Shown here: piece by piece, positions 43,836 to 56,384 of the stretch
How the letters are laid out: each line of letters begins with the position of its first letter
Numbering within the stretch: the first letter of the stretch is position 1
Assembly: GCA_030760725.1 (NCBI GenBank)
Contig: JASWHV010000005.1
Location: 27,475,241 to 27,539,240 of the forward strand
Source: Neostapfia colusana
Lineage: Eukaryota; Streptophyta; Magnoliopsida; Poales; Poaceae
Direction: 5' to 3'
DNA: 64,000 nt
The notes under the pieces: model-generated
What the model was told of the DNA's origin: nothing
What the model saw: only the letters and a program-made list of their open reading frames with translations
Database searches by the model: none
Translations under genes and position numbers: made by a program

Positions 43836-46800
43836 ATGACGCGTACTCGTGCCAACCCTGACGTTGGGGGTACCAGTCAAGGGGGAGAGACCTCCCAACC
43901 ACCTCCCGAGGACTCCTCGGGACAACAACAGCAACAACAGCAACAGCAAACACCGCCACCGCCACTGCCAATGGTTACATTGGCCGACATCGTCGCGGCA
44001 ATGGCGGGCTCGCATCAGCAGCACACGGAGTTGCTGCAGACTCTTATCGCCAATACGTCTCGCCCAGAGAGACGTCAAGATCGTGAGGAGCGCCAACAGA
44101 GCTCCTACTCCGACTTCCTGGCAACTCATCCCCCGGTATTTTCAAGGGCGGATGAACCACTTGACGCGGACAACTGGCTCCACGCCGTAGAGATGAAGTT
44201 CGGGCTGCTCCAAATCAGCGAGCAGCGCAAGACTCAGTTCGCGGTCCAGCAGCTCCAAGGATCCGCGAGCACGTGGTGGGCCAACTTCTGTGCTTCACAA
44301 CCCACCGACCGAGTGATGACCTGGACGGAGTTCCGGACGGCCTTCAGGGCCTATCATATATCGCCAGGTCTGATGAAGAGGAAGACGCAGGAGTTCTTAC
44401 ACCTGCAACAAGGGAGCAGGAACGCGCTGGAATACTCCAGGGCGTTTAACGATCTCGCGCTATATGCGTCGTATCATGCTGATACCGACGAGAAGCGGCG
44501 AGACCACTTTTACCAGGGGCTTAACCCGCTCCTGAAGGACAAATTGGCGATGTTCAATCGCGGCAGCCTCAACGACATAATTGATGCTGCGATTGTTCAG
44601 GAGGACTCCGGCAAGGAGTTAGCGGCGGCGGAGAGAAAGCGAAGCGCGCCGCAGTTCAGTGGAGAAGGAGGCGGTCCTTCTCAGAAGTTTCGGATGGTGA
44701 ATCGCCCACCATCAGGTCCACGCTGGCAACCACCACAGCGGTCGATGCCGTTCCACAGTCGGCCGTACTCTTCACCGGCATTCCGGCCGGCACTGCCAGC
44801 ACCACCGCAACCACAACAGCAGCAACGGGCGATGCCGCGTGCGTTTGCACCTCAGCAACGCATGCTGGGCTTTCGTCCACCGAGTACTCCACCAGCAGCG
44901 GCCACATGTTACAAGTGTGGTCGTCCAGGACACTTCGCGAGCAGTTGCCCGGAGAGGCAAGTTGGCGGAGTGGCACCACAGTTTCCGGGGAGGAATCAAC
45001 CCCGGAACCCTACTAATGCGCGGTGGGCAAACCCTAGGCCCGGCACTGTCCACCAACTTGCCATCGAGGACGTGCCGGAGGGCGAGCCAATCCTTGCGGG
45101 TATGTTCCAACTCCACCAGCATCCCGCTAGAGTACTGTTTGATTCAGGCGCCACGCATAATTTTATTAGCCAAGCTTTCATTGCTAAACACAGTTTGCCA
45201 ATACTACCCACCGATAGTCCATATTTAATTTGTTCACCGGGTGGGAAGATTTCAGCAAGCGTAATGGTCTCCAAAGCACCATTATGCTTAGCGGGTAGAG
45301 TGTACCCCACGTCGCTCATTATCTTAGAGGGACAGAAGGTCGATGTCATCCTAGGGATGTCGTGGTTAACCCGCCACGGCGCTGTTTTAGACACCGTCCT
45401 TCGAGTCGTGCACTTAAACTCAGAAGTGCACGAGTCTCACTCATTATTTCTGGACAGCCCGGAAATAAAACTTCCAAGTGTCTATGAAGCCACAACCATC
45501 AGATTGGAAGATATTCCGGTGGTCCGAGAGTTCCCTGATGTATTCCCGGATGATTTGCCGGGGATGCCACCCGATAGAGAGGTGGAGTTCAAGATTGAAC
45601 TTGCACCGGGAACCATGCCAATATCCCGAAGGCCGTACAAGATGGCGCCCAAGGAGTTGGCTGAACTGAAGACTCAGCTCACGGACCTTCTGGAGAAGGG
45701 TTTTATTAGGCCGAGCTCCTCGCCATGGGGCTGTTCGGCATTATTTGTCAAAAGGAAGGATGAGACGTTGCGGCTTTGCGTGGACTACCGTCCATTAAAT
45801 GCCGTAACCATCAAGAACAAGTACCCGTTGCCACGGATCGACATGTTGTTTGATCAGTTGGTCGAAGAAAAGATCTTTTCCAAGATGGACTTAAGATCCG
45901 GGTACCATCAGATTAAGATAAGGGCGGTGGACATTCCAAAGACAGCTTTCTCGACAAGGTACGGACTTTATGAGTACCTGGTCATGTCCTTCGGCCTCAC
46001 CAATGCTCCAGCTCACTTCATGTACTTGATGAACTCGGTATTCATGCCGGAGCTGGACAAGTTTGTCGTGGTCTTCATCGACGACATCCTGGTATATTCC
46101 AAGTCGGAGGAAGATCACAAGAAACATCTGCGTATAGTCTTGCAACGGCTTCGGGACCATAAGTTATACGCAAAATTCAGCAAATGCGAGTTTTGGATAT
46201 CGCAAGTGCCTTTCCTCGGGCATATCATCTCAGCGGAGGGTATCGCTGTGGACCCGAGCAAGATCACTCAAGTGCTGAATTGGAAATCCCCGGGAACTGT
46301 TCATGAGGTACGGAGTTTCCTCGGACTCGCGGGATATTATCGGAGGTTCATTCCGAACTTCTCGAAGATTGCCAAGCCAATGACAGAGCTGCTGAAGAAG
46401 GCTACCAAATATGTTTGGAGTCCAGCATGTGAAGCAGCATTCAAGGCTTTAGTCAAGCACCTGACATCAGCACTGGTTTTGGCACAGCCAGACACAACAA
46501 AACCGTTCGATGTGTACTGCGATTCATCCGGCATTGGGCTCGGATGTGTGCTGATGCAAGACTGAAGAGTGGTCGCGTATGGATCACGGCAGCTTAGGAA
46601 CCATGAGCAGAATTATCCAACTCACGACTTGGAGCTCGCTGCCGTGGTACTTGAACTAAAAATGTCGAGGCACTACCTACTCGGTAACCTCGTACATTTA
46701 TATACCGACCACAAAAGCCTCAAGTACATATTCACTCAGAAGGAGCTGAACATGAGGCAACGAAGATGGTTAGAACTGATAAAGGATTACGAGATAGAGA

Positions 46801-48395
46801 TCCATTATCATCCGGGCAAGGCAAACATAGTGGCAGATGCGCTGAGCCGCAAGTCACACGTCAACAATCTGACCATCACACCGTTGGAAGAGAGCTAACC
46901 ACCACTACATGTGATTCCATACGGAGCTCTCTACAACCTAGCTTTGATCCCCACCATCCGTGAAGAGATAGCGGCAGCCCAGAAGAATGACAAGGGCATG
47001 TCACATTTGCGGAGACGTGTAGATAGTGGGGAGCTGAAATGTTTCCGGAAAGACGGAGACGGCGTCCTATGGTTCAAGGACAGGATCGTCATACCCCGTA
47101 ACCCGGAACTACGGAAGAAGATCTTTGATGAGACTCACTTATCAAAGCTCTCTATTCACCCCGGCAGCAACAAGATGTATCAAGAACTCAGAAGCAAGTT
47201 TTGGTGGACACGGATGAAGCGAGAGACTGCAAAATACGTGTCCGAGTGTGATACATGTCGAAGGGTGAAGGCAGACCACATGCGGAAACCGGGACTGCTA
47301 CAACCACTGGGCGTTCCTGCCTGGAAGTGGGAGGACGTGAGCATGGATTTCATTGTCAGTTTACCCACCACCTTGCAGAAACATGATTCTGTGTGGGTGA
47401 TCGTCGATCAGCTCACCAAAGTTGCCCATTTCATCCCGGTCAACACAAATTACAACGCCAAGAAGTACGCTGAACTGTACATTTCACGGATCCTATGCTT
47501 ATACGGCGTACCCCGTACCATCATATCGGAACGGGGCACTTTATTTGTGTCCCGTTTTTGGGAGCAGCTACACACTGCCTTGGGGATGAAGCTGATCCGT
47601 AGTTCAGCCTACCACCCGCAGACAGATGGGCAAACGGAGCGGGTAAATCAGATTTTAGAAGACATGCTACGAGCTTGCGCTATCAACCACGGCAAGAATT
47701 GGGATGATCACTTGCCGTTAGCCGAGTTCTCGTACAACAATGGGTACCAAGCCAGCATCAAGATGGCGCCCTACGAGGCGCTATACGGAAGAAAATGCCG
47801 CACACCATTGAACTGGTGTGAGTCTGGCGAAAGGGTTACCTTCGGGATTGACCTTGTCAACAACGCGGAAGAAAAGGTTCGATTAATTCAAGCGAACCTA
47901 AAAGCCACTCAATCCCGTCAGAAACAGTATGCGGACCAGAGAAGGCGCCCATTACAATTCAAAGTTGGAGATCACGTATACCTACGGGTGTCTCCAATGA
48001 AGGGCGTAAACAGATTTGGGGTGAGAGGGAAGTTAGCACCCCGATTCATCGGTCCATTCCAGATTACCGAAAGATGTGGATCAGTGGCATACCGGTTGAA
48101 ATTACCAGAAGCACTTTCCGGTGTGCATGACATATTTCACATTTCCCAGCTGAGGAAGTGTCTCAAGCTATCAACTACCATTCAGCTGGAAGACATTGAA
48201 GAAATGCAACCGGATCTCACCTATCGGGAGGAACCGGTGCAGATTATTGATGAAAAGGTACGAACCACACGCAACCGTACGTTGTGGTTCTACAAGGTTC
48301 TATGGAGTAATCACTCCATGGACGAAGCGACATCGAGGAGCGAAGAATTCCTTCGCACTAACTACCCCAAATTTTTCACGTCGCATCTCCAGTAA
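43836..48395 (+). pseudogene. Element C gag-pol polyprotein, single frame with two nonsense codons
   Basis: One frame runs from the ATG at 43836 (MTRTRANPDVGG) to TAA at 48395, about 1519 codons. Domains are Gag core (AVEMKFGLLQI, STWWANFC), zinc knuckle CYKCGRPGHFASSC (intact), protease VLFDSGATHNFIS, RT (KMDLRSGYHQIKI, VVVFIDDILVYSK), RNase H (VYCDSSGIGLG, YTDHKSLKYIF), integrase zinc finger (HPGSNKMYQ ... CDTC), integrase core (SMDFIVSLP, VDQLTKVAHF, ISERGTLFVS, AYHPQTDGQTER) and chromodomain (VLWSNHSMDEATSRSEEFL). TGA at 46563-46565 falls in RNase H after LMQD, and TAA at 46896-46898 after PLEES. The usual SDRG of the integrase core is SERG near 47530, replacing the second catalytic Asp by Glu. 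The start is supported by gag of D and G, which begin MVRTR. The copy is therefore probably non-autonomous now. Confidence 0.94.
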
Positions 48396-48451
48396 TTTTC
48401 CACCGTCCTCTCTCTCATTTTCACCTTATAATCTCGGGACGAGATTCTTTT

Positions 48452-48464
48452 AAGGGGGGAGGAA
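48452..48464 (+). other. Element C polypurine tract
   Basis: AAGGGGGGAGGAA directly precedes the 3' LTR, 56 bases downstream of the pol stop. It follows a CGGGACGAGATTC block typical of this type of plant gypsy element. It would prime plus-strand DNA synthesis. Confidence 0.88.
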
Positions 48465-51400
48465 TGTAAGGGCCTCAGTTTTTGATACACATTTGCAGTG
48501 TTCATCACCACATAACACACCTCATTTGAAGAAGAATGATGAACACAATTGAAGAGCAAGTAACAATTATCAACATGCTCATTAGAGAACAAACTCACAC
48601 ATTGCCAAAGTGGTATTTCACACATGTGATATAAGGGGGATGGACATATGAAAACTCCTACATTTTGCTAAGGATGTCCATGCCAAGTTTCACCCAAATT
48701 CCAAACCTTTTTGAGGTCATTTTGGGTATAGTTAGAAAGAGGGCAGATTGAAACCATATTCAAATTTAAACTGTTTTTATTCCATGAATTTAAAAGTAGG
48801 AGGCATATTCTTACTCAGCACATTTTTGCGAGCCCACACACCAATTTTCACTCCATTTGGAGTTGATCTTGACATGAGCTAAGTGGGACAAATTCAAACT
48901 TCATTTGAATTCAAAACTGCACTTGTGCTGAAATTCACTCAAACCAAACCCAATTTGAACTTTGGTCAATTCAAATGGTTCATGGGTGAATAATTTGAAT
49001 TACCAGGGGTACTATGGGGTTCAATGTTTACAACAGTGATTAGGAGTAAATTTCAGAGGTTAAAACTGGAAGTGGGACCCACATGTCAGCCACTGCTCAG
49101 ATCAAACCGACTGATACTTTTCCCACTTGGGTCGCCGAGCCGCAGCGGTGATCGCCACCAAGGGCAGCCGCCGCGCCAGCAGCTGCTTGCCCACGCGCGA
49201 GCGCGAGGCGGTGCAGAGCCTTTTTAAGGCGCCTGCCCCCCTCCTCGGCCGAGGCATCACCGTTCTTCCCCGCAAGAACTCAGCGCAGGCCAAAGTTTTC
49301 CGCAGCTCGGAATCGATCGGAAAACGCCGATCACAGCTCCCTCCGTCCACTCCAGAGCCCCAGCAAGGTACTAGAGACCTTCCTCCGTCCTCCCCGTTGC
49401 TAGAATTCGGTTGAAACCGATTGATATCGGCTGTGCCGAAAGATCAAATTCGGGACTTGGAACCGCCGCACCTCGGGCTCCCGTGGACAGCCCAACCAGG
49501 GCGTTGTCACGCCCGAGCCAAGGCACCCTTGGACGCGCCGGTGACCGGTGCTGCTCATCCCCGAGCCACAGCTCGAGTGGTTGCTCACCGGCGGCGAATT
49601 TCCACTTTTCCCCTTTCTGTGTGCAGAACGACCTTCGTGTACGATTCTGTTTAATTCGTGCTCTAGAAAGGATTAGAGGGCCTCAAGCCGCTCTCACACG
49701 AGCTAGACACGGTAACGCACAAGTTGCCTTCACAACTCTGGGCCGGAGAACCTCTGTACCCGGCATAATTTGAGGTCTACCAATGGCGGAATGAACGGGC
49801 GGCATCGGGCGCATGGTGAGGACCTATTTCGGGCCTTCCCCGAGCTGCCTCGAGCTCATGTCGACCTTATCTGAGGTCCACTGGTGCTCCCTGACTGGTT
49901 TCCCAAGTAGTTGAGGTGCTAGGGAAGTCAGCCGACATGGCCGAAGTCGTTCCGAGGTGGCGGCTCGTCGCCGACCATGCTCCGGCCATTGTCATGAGCA
50001 GCTGACCCTAGAATCCTGTTCCCCGAGTAAAAGTAGGCAGGGGCGGCCAGAATCGAGAAGTTTGGAGCTGTACAGAAGCCGGCGGCGAGCTCTCCGGCGA
50101 GGTCCCTCGGCGGCGGAGCGCGGGCGTCGCGAGGTTGAAGAAGGGGGTGGACCCCAGCTGTCAGCGGGAGATATTTTGAATCGGGATCCGTCTGCGGCCA
50201 GGATCGGGTGTGCTGGCACACAAAAATCATTGTGGGCCGCGGTGTGCTGTCGCCTCAGCGTGCGACGCGTGTCCCCTGGGCCCACGCGCGAGTTTAAACT
50301 TTTCCCCGATTTTCAGATTTCCTTCAAACTTCAAATCCTCATAACTTTGGCTATAAAGCTCCAAATTGAGTGAACCAAATTTTGCTGGATTCAGATCTCC
50401 GAATACTTTCCATCAAATCAAGTTTCACTTCATGAAAACCCTTAATTTTCCAGAATTAATTCCTCAAAGTTTAAATTGTTAGGAATTTTAACTGGAGAAT
50501 CCTTTGGAGGAAAATCCTGAGATTTTGCTGGGATGTTCACCAAAATATCCATGAACTACCATAAAAATTTCAGATCCATTTGATCTCATCTGATCCACCT
50601 AATGGTGTGATTAGTGAAACTGTTCCAGAGAAAATAGAAAATGTTCAGAAACATTTTCAGAATTTTCTCTGAAATTGTTTAGCTCATATCTTTAGTTAGG
50701 AACTTCCAAATTAAGTGAGACCAACTCCATTAGGACCCTATGAAAATCTAGTTTTCAGAAAGTCATAGTTTGTTTCCTGAAAATCCTTAGAACACCCTAA
50801 GAGTTCCAATTAAGGTCAAGGCCATAATTAATTGTTGAGGGCTCAAATGAGCTTTGCTGCAACTAAAACTTGACCAAGTCTGTGTTTAGGTTGTAACCAA
50901 GCCACAATAAAAGTTTCACAATCATTAGGTCTGTCTAGCAAAGGTTATAGACTTCACAACATCAAACTTAATACAAATGCATTAAATTAATACATGTATT
51001 GTTTCCATCATGTAGTCGCTAAGGTCGAGGAGGAACCCGAAGTCCTAGACTTCGTTACTCCGGAAGAACAGCTAGCCTACGACCAAGAGCAGCAATGCAA
51101 GCTCCGGTTTGCATTAACCTTTTTACAAATTTTTATTGTTTTGAGCACATACTTGTTTCCTTTATTCTGTGCATTAGAGTCTTGTTTGGAAGCCCCACTG
51201 CATAGCCAAGAGAACCATGGGTTCGGTTTAGGATTGCAAACCCCATTAGCTACTGCATTGCTAGGATAGAGTAGGATTCGGTACAAGTCGAGTAGTTGGA
51301 ACTACTCACGAGAATAGGCTAGAGGCACATTGCTCGGGTAGAGATAGCACATGATACACATGGCAAGAAAATGAGACCGAGCGGAGAGTAAGGGCAGCAA

Positions 51401-52504
51401 GACTTTGGGGCCTGTGTGCTGTAGCTCCTCTTGTGTCGATTGAGGAGCGAGCCGTGTGCGGGCCTGTTGAACAAGCTAGAACAGTACCGAAGACCTACCG
51501 GCTATATGGGAACCGGGAAACTGATGTAACTCGGGTAGCTGGTTATTGAGGCATTGCCCGTCGTTCAGAGGGTAGGTTGAGAGCTTGAGGTGTAAATCGG
51601 CTGGCGGCACGGAGATGCGCGTGCAGAGACCTCTTGCTCGGGACGGTGGGACCGGTTCAATATTTTGCTAACGGGTGAAAGGTAGTCGCGTACGGCGTCC
51701 GTGATGGTTGTTGTAGGCAACATCGAGTACGGGCGTACGTGACGGGTTGTTCGGTTAACCCTGCAGGTGTAAATCGATTATAATCGCCGTCCCTCGCGGT
51801 CAGTGAGTACCACTTGTTCACTGTACCGTGACGTAGAAAGAACAGGCTAGTTACATGTTAAAATGTTGCTGATTGAAAGCTGGACATTGATTGTTAATGA
51901 TATGCTGTAGCTTAGAGCTAACTAAAGTTCGTTTCAACTTTGGGCAAAGTACATGAGAGAAATGCGTTTCTTGTTTGATTGCGGCTCTCTCATGTGCCTT
52001 AGCGTAAGGTTCTCCACAACCTGCTGCTAAAACTTGAAAGTAAGGTTCTACTAATTAGGCGAGTCCCTGCAACTGATTTTTACCTCATGTAACCCATTAC
52101 CCTCATGTAGAAGTTCGATGTTTAGGTGAGACGGGTTAGACATGCTGAGCCTTCGTGCTCACTGCTTGTGTTTGAAGCTTTTGCAGGGTTCTATGAGGAA
52201 GGGACTCCCGAAGAGGAGACGGAACCCCAGGAGGGGAACCCCGTCGAGTGGGAGTCGTGCACGCCGCAGAGTTAGTGTGCGTGTGTGCTAGCAAGGACAC
52301 GTTCGAGGGCTGAACGTGCACTTGATGCTTAGTCTACGCCCGCGAGTGTAGACTGAACTTATTTTGATGTAAACATGTTCATAACTTGTTTATGTAATAA
52401 AATTTCGCTTCCGCTTTGTACCTTTGACGTGTGTTATACGGTGCTGTGCAACGCAGCACCCCTCAGCGTGATCCTGGCTCGACAGGACCAAGGGGGTCGT
52501 GTCA
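48465..52504 (+). repeat. 3' LTR of element C
   Basis: This 4040-bp LTR is nearly identical to 37135-41120 apart from scattered substitutions and about 52 extra bases at about 49280-49332. The TATA-like TTTTTAAGG is at 49221-49229, the donor-like CAAG then GTACTAG at 49367/49368, AATAAA at 52396-52401 and the hairpin at 52440-52460. Acidic block A is at 51016-51096, but here the base before the GC donor is T instead of G. Block B is at 52187-52275 and is open to its TAG at 52273. Confidence 0.94.
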
Positions 52505-54412
52505 GTAATCCACACACGACCTCAAGGTTTCATCTTTCTTCTTGACGAACAGCGCTGAGCATCCCCATGGCGAGGAACTTGGTCTAATGAAACCCTTGCT
52601 CAACAAGTCATTGAGATGTTCCTTCAACTCCGCCACCTCATTCAGGGCCATCTTATACGGTCTCCGCAATATTAGTGTAGTCCCGGGTGCAAGTCCAATC
52701 TTGAACTCCACATCCCGTTCAGATGGCATTCCCGGGAGATCATCCGGGAACACATCGGGGTATTCTCGGACTACGGGGTTGTCCTCTAACTTAGGAGCTT
52801 CAGTATGATAAGCGGCTGAAACTTCCAGGACAGGGTTGTCTAATATGAGGGAATGCGGATGGTGAAGTGGAGAGTTGAGGTGAACCATCCGTGATAACGT
52901 TTCTAGGACAGCGCCATGGTAACTTAGCCATAACATTCCTAAGATTGCATCAATCTTCTGCCCCTCAAGAATAACCATAGTAGTGGGATATATTCTCCCA
53001 CCTAAGCACAGTGGTACTTTTGGAATCATCACATTTGCTGAAATCTTCCCTCCTGGTGAGCAGATCATATATGAGCACTCGGTTGGAAAGACTTGCAGTT
53101 GATGCTTAACCACATATGATGCACTTATGAAGTTGTGGGTTGCACCCGAATAAAATAAAATGATGATTACATGATCATTGAGAGTGAACGTACCCGCCAG
53201 CACGTTCTCTCCTTCCGGGGCGTCCTCATTGTTGAGGTAACGAAGGCCCCCGGGTCGCTGACCTCCCTTCTTAACTGCTGGTCGGCCTCGAGCACCACCC
53301 GGATGTTGGACTTGCCCGCTGCTTTGCTGCCCCTGTGGACAGTCCATCGAGAAATGACCCGCCTGGCCACACGTATAGCATGTGTAGCCTGATCGGCGGA
53401 CAGAATCCCGGGGTGTGTTGTGGTGGTGGAAATGCCCGGGGTACCATCTGCTGCTGTTTATTCTGTTGCGGTAGTGGCATCGGCAATCGGAATGGGGGTG
53501 GCTGATAAGGACGACCCCCAAACTGTTGAGGTCGTGCCGGTGGACGCCACTGCTGACCGGATGGTGTCCGATACACCATTCAGTATTTTTGAGGAGCTCC
53601 ACCCACGATGCTCGGTGGAGCGCTGCGCTTCCGCTGCTCAGCCGCAAATTCCCGCTGAGCATCCTCTTGCAAAATCGCGGCATTGACGAGGTCGTTAAAG
53701 GTGCCGCGATTGCATTGCGCGAGATGCGTCTTCATCTCGGGATTTAACCCCTGATAGAACTGCTCGCGCTTCCTCTCCTCGGTGGAGATGTAATCCGACG
53801 CATACTGCGCCAGATGGTTGAACACATGGGACTAGTCATGGGCACTCCTGCTGCCCTGATTCATCTCCAAGAATTCTTGGAACTTCCTCTTTATCATACC
53901 GGGAGGTATGTGATAGGCGCGGAACGCCTCCCAGAATTCTTGCCACTCAACGGCGTGGCCAGCAGGTAGTGAGGTGAGATAATTTGCCCACCACGCACCG
54001 GCGGCACCGTGAATCTGCTGCGCTGCAAAGAGAGTCTTCTGCCGCTCCATGCATTGGAGCAGCCCGAACTTGGACTCCATCGTCCGCAGCCAGTTGTTGG
54101 CCTCCAGTGGTTCTGCTGCTTGCTCACCGGAGGATGCGTACTCATGAAGTCCGAGTACGTAGTGATGTAGGGTTCATGAGGCCCCCTCTCTTGATGCGTC
54201 CCCGCATGGGACATATTCTGCACAATCGTGCGGAGCAGGTCGGTCTGCTCCTCGCGAGAGCCCACCAGCGCCGAGATCACATCCGCTAGTGTAAGCGGAG
54301 GCGGCGGTGGTGGTTGTTTCTGCGGGGTGTTGTCGTAGGCAGGTGGCTGGGAGTCTTCACCCCCTTGCTGACTTGAGCCCCCGACCTCGTGCATGGTCCG
54401 GGTACGAACCAT
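52505..54412 (-). pseudogene. Element D gag, nucleocapsid and protease, start of RT (broken)
   Basis: This is the 5' half of D's polyprotein. Gag starts MVRTRTMHEVGGSSQQGG at 54412. The Gag core (MESKFGLLQCMER, AWWANYL, FRAYHIPPGM) is in another frame, so a frameshift lies near 54110. A TAG follows RSAHD (near 53832) and a TGA follows PQKY (near 53580). The zinc knuckle CYTCGQAGHFSMDC is intact. The protease reads LFYSGATHNF, with Tyr in place of the catalytic Asp, so the enzyme is inactive by family knowledge. The frame continues (RPYKMALNEVAELKEHL, FIRPSSSPWGCSALFV) up to CVDY, where element C is inserted at 52504. It resumes at 37134 with RPLNA. Confidence 0.92.
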
Positions 54413-56366
54413 CTGCAACCATAATGACAATAACATTAGCCCATACAGTCCATAAAATAGGAGTAAAACATAATAATGGTAAACATGCGATATATATCAT
54501 ACATGGATAATGTAATAACTTTGCACAAGCTACACCATTACCAGCCCAAAAACAAATTAGTGAAATCCAAATTGACGTACTTCCTCTTTGGAAGTTCATC
54601 TCAACTAGATTTGGTCACTACGAGACGTTAATATCATGTTGTCATCACGTATTCTACTCTTTATCTTCAATATGACACAAACATGGTCTCTAGCAAAAAG
54701 AGCATGAGTAAGTAATGTACTCAAATCTTTAACTAGTTGAAGATAACTACTCATGAGTATGTTCTACCCCATTGGAAGTAATAAAACCCCACTAGGTACA
54801 ACAATCTCTCAAATGAGTTCAACAGTTCATTCCTCCGCCCAGAATGACCAGTTTCTACATATCCCAGGTTTTGACCTGGTACTTGGCATTTTCATAACTC
54901 AAGTTGAATACCAAAGTTAACGTTAACTTTTAGTTTATTTCCAACGTGTATTTATTTGCCCCAACGTCAGCTATGGTTACAAAGTTATGATAATTCAATG
55001 TCAACAGAATTTCTGGAAGAATTTCAACAGCACCTCCTTTGAAAGTTTCTGTTTTCAACTTCAAATTCCACTGAATTCCGTGCCACAGCTGCAAAAACTT
55101 TGAATTACAAAGATGTAACAAATCTCCTAAACTTTCCAAATATGTATCATATGATTATTTTAGATTTCTCTACAGGAAATTATGCTTGAAAAACAGAACA
55201 GTCCCGAGCGTGTTTTAAATCTGTCCTGGTTCTGGACAGTTTACAGTCATCTGGAATTTCAACCAATTTGATATGTGATTCTGTTTTGGAAGTCTACAAC
55301 AAAATTGTAGAGCACTCAAACCCCTTTCCAAAACTATAACCCACACCTCCATTGGCTAAGTAACTTGTGAGTTAAGCTCTGTTAATGTTCAGCAAACTTG
55401 CTGCCTAAAAACAGAGCACTCTGTTTTTCATGTCCTTTGAGCTGAACTAATCAAATTTTGAATTTTTCTTCAAAACCAGAGTCCTAAAGAGTAAACTTGG
55501 TTATCTTAGTTCCTTTTCAAAATTGTTTTAATGCAATTATGAATATTATATGTCGATACTACGTTCCTCACAAAATGGAAAATCCTAACCGGATTATACC
55601 AGCATATACATCTCAACTGTGTCACTAAAAACGGTCTCTCGCAAACGTGTGCTACACGGGATACGTACGTGGTTAGCACCTGCAGAAGAACGCTCAATAA
55701 TGATGCACACATAGGGTTTTTGTCATTTTAGGCAGATCCATATCATAGTAAAAACATACGCCCCATATCATTTCCATACGGGCCGTCCTTGAGTTAATCC
55801 ACATATCAAGGTACATGGTCACGTTTTAACACCACACGACGGGGAACCCATGTAGAGCGTGAACGGGTCGTCACGGTTGGGAATTTTATCAACCCAACGG
55901 ATACCACCTACTGTCCTGCAGGGCACGCTGATGGCAAGCACTGCGTATGTCCTCCTAGGCTATTTCCAGAAGAACACAATATTACGTAACCGACCACACG
56001 ATGGGGTTTCCACTTTCTTGCCTAATGCATTCCAGGGACCAGCATTTCATATGAACTCAGGAACATGAAGGGTTCAAGAGTTTCATATTGACGTCTCACA
56101 CCTATCTGTGAGACCTATACCCTGAACCACTTTCCTCGTCAGGAGAGCTAACCGAAATCGATCCGCTTTCGGTGGTGTCCCTTACCTCTTACCTGGTCGT
56201 AGGTGCATCATTACGTAATCAAAATTCAGAATTATAATGAGTATGTTAGTCATGCCACTTTAAGTAACTATACTAATATAGTCCTTATTTGGGCACACCA
56301 GCGATTCCTCACCGTAATCCTATGTTTTCCCATAATACTGTCCTTATTTAGTGTGTTATCCCCCAA
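54413..56366 (-). other. Element D leader
   Basis: About 1.95 kb of non-coding sequence between gag and the primer binding site. Blocks correspond to the leaders of C, E and G (for example the GTCGATACTACG block near 55550), but the loop-bearing hairpin found in those is lost here. There is no upstream ORF. Confidence 0.7.
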
Positions 56367-56381
56367 GCTACTCTGATGCCA
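56367..56381 (-). other. Element D primer binding site, decayed
   Basis: The minus strand reads TGGCATCAGAGTAGC three bases inside the LTR end at 56385. Two changes from the initiator-Met core TGGTATCAGAGC fit the greater age of D. Confidence 0.72.
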
Positions 56382-56384
56382 GCC

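Larger units (their letters stand above)
37135..52504 (+). mobile_element. Element C, complete LTR retrotransposon (15,370 bp), youngest in the window
   Basis: LTRs at 37135-41120 and 48465-52504 are nearly identical. They enclose a primer binding site, leader, upstream ORF, one gag-pol frame with chromodomain, and a polypurine tract. The GTAAT duplication flanks the whole. The main LTR difference is about 52 bases present at about 49280-49332 and absent from the 5' LTR. Only three nonsense codons are seen in coding sequence (42943, 46563, 46896), fewer than in A, B or D. Confidence 0.96.
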
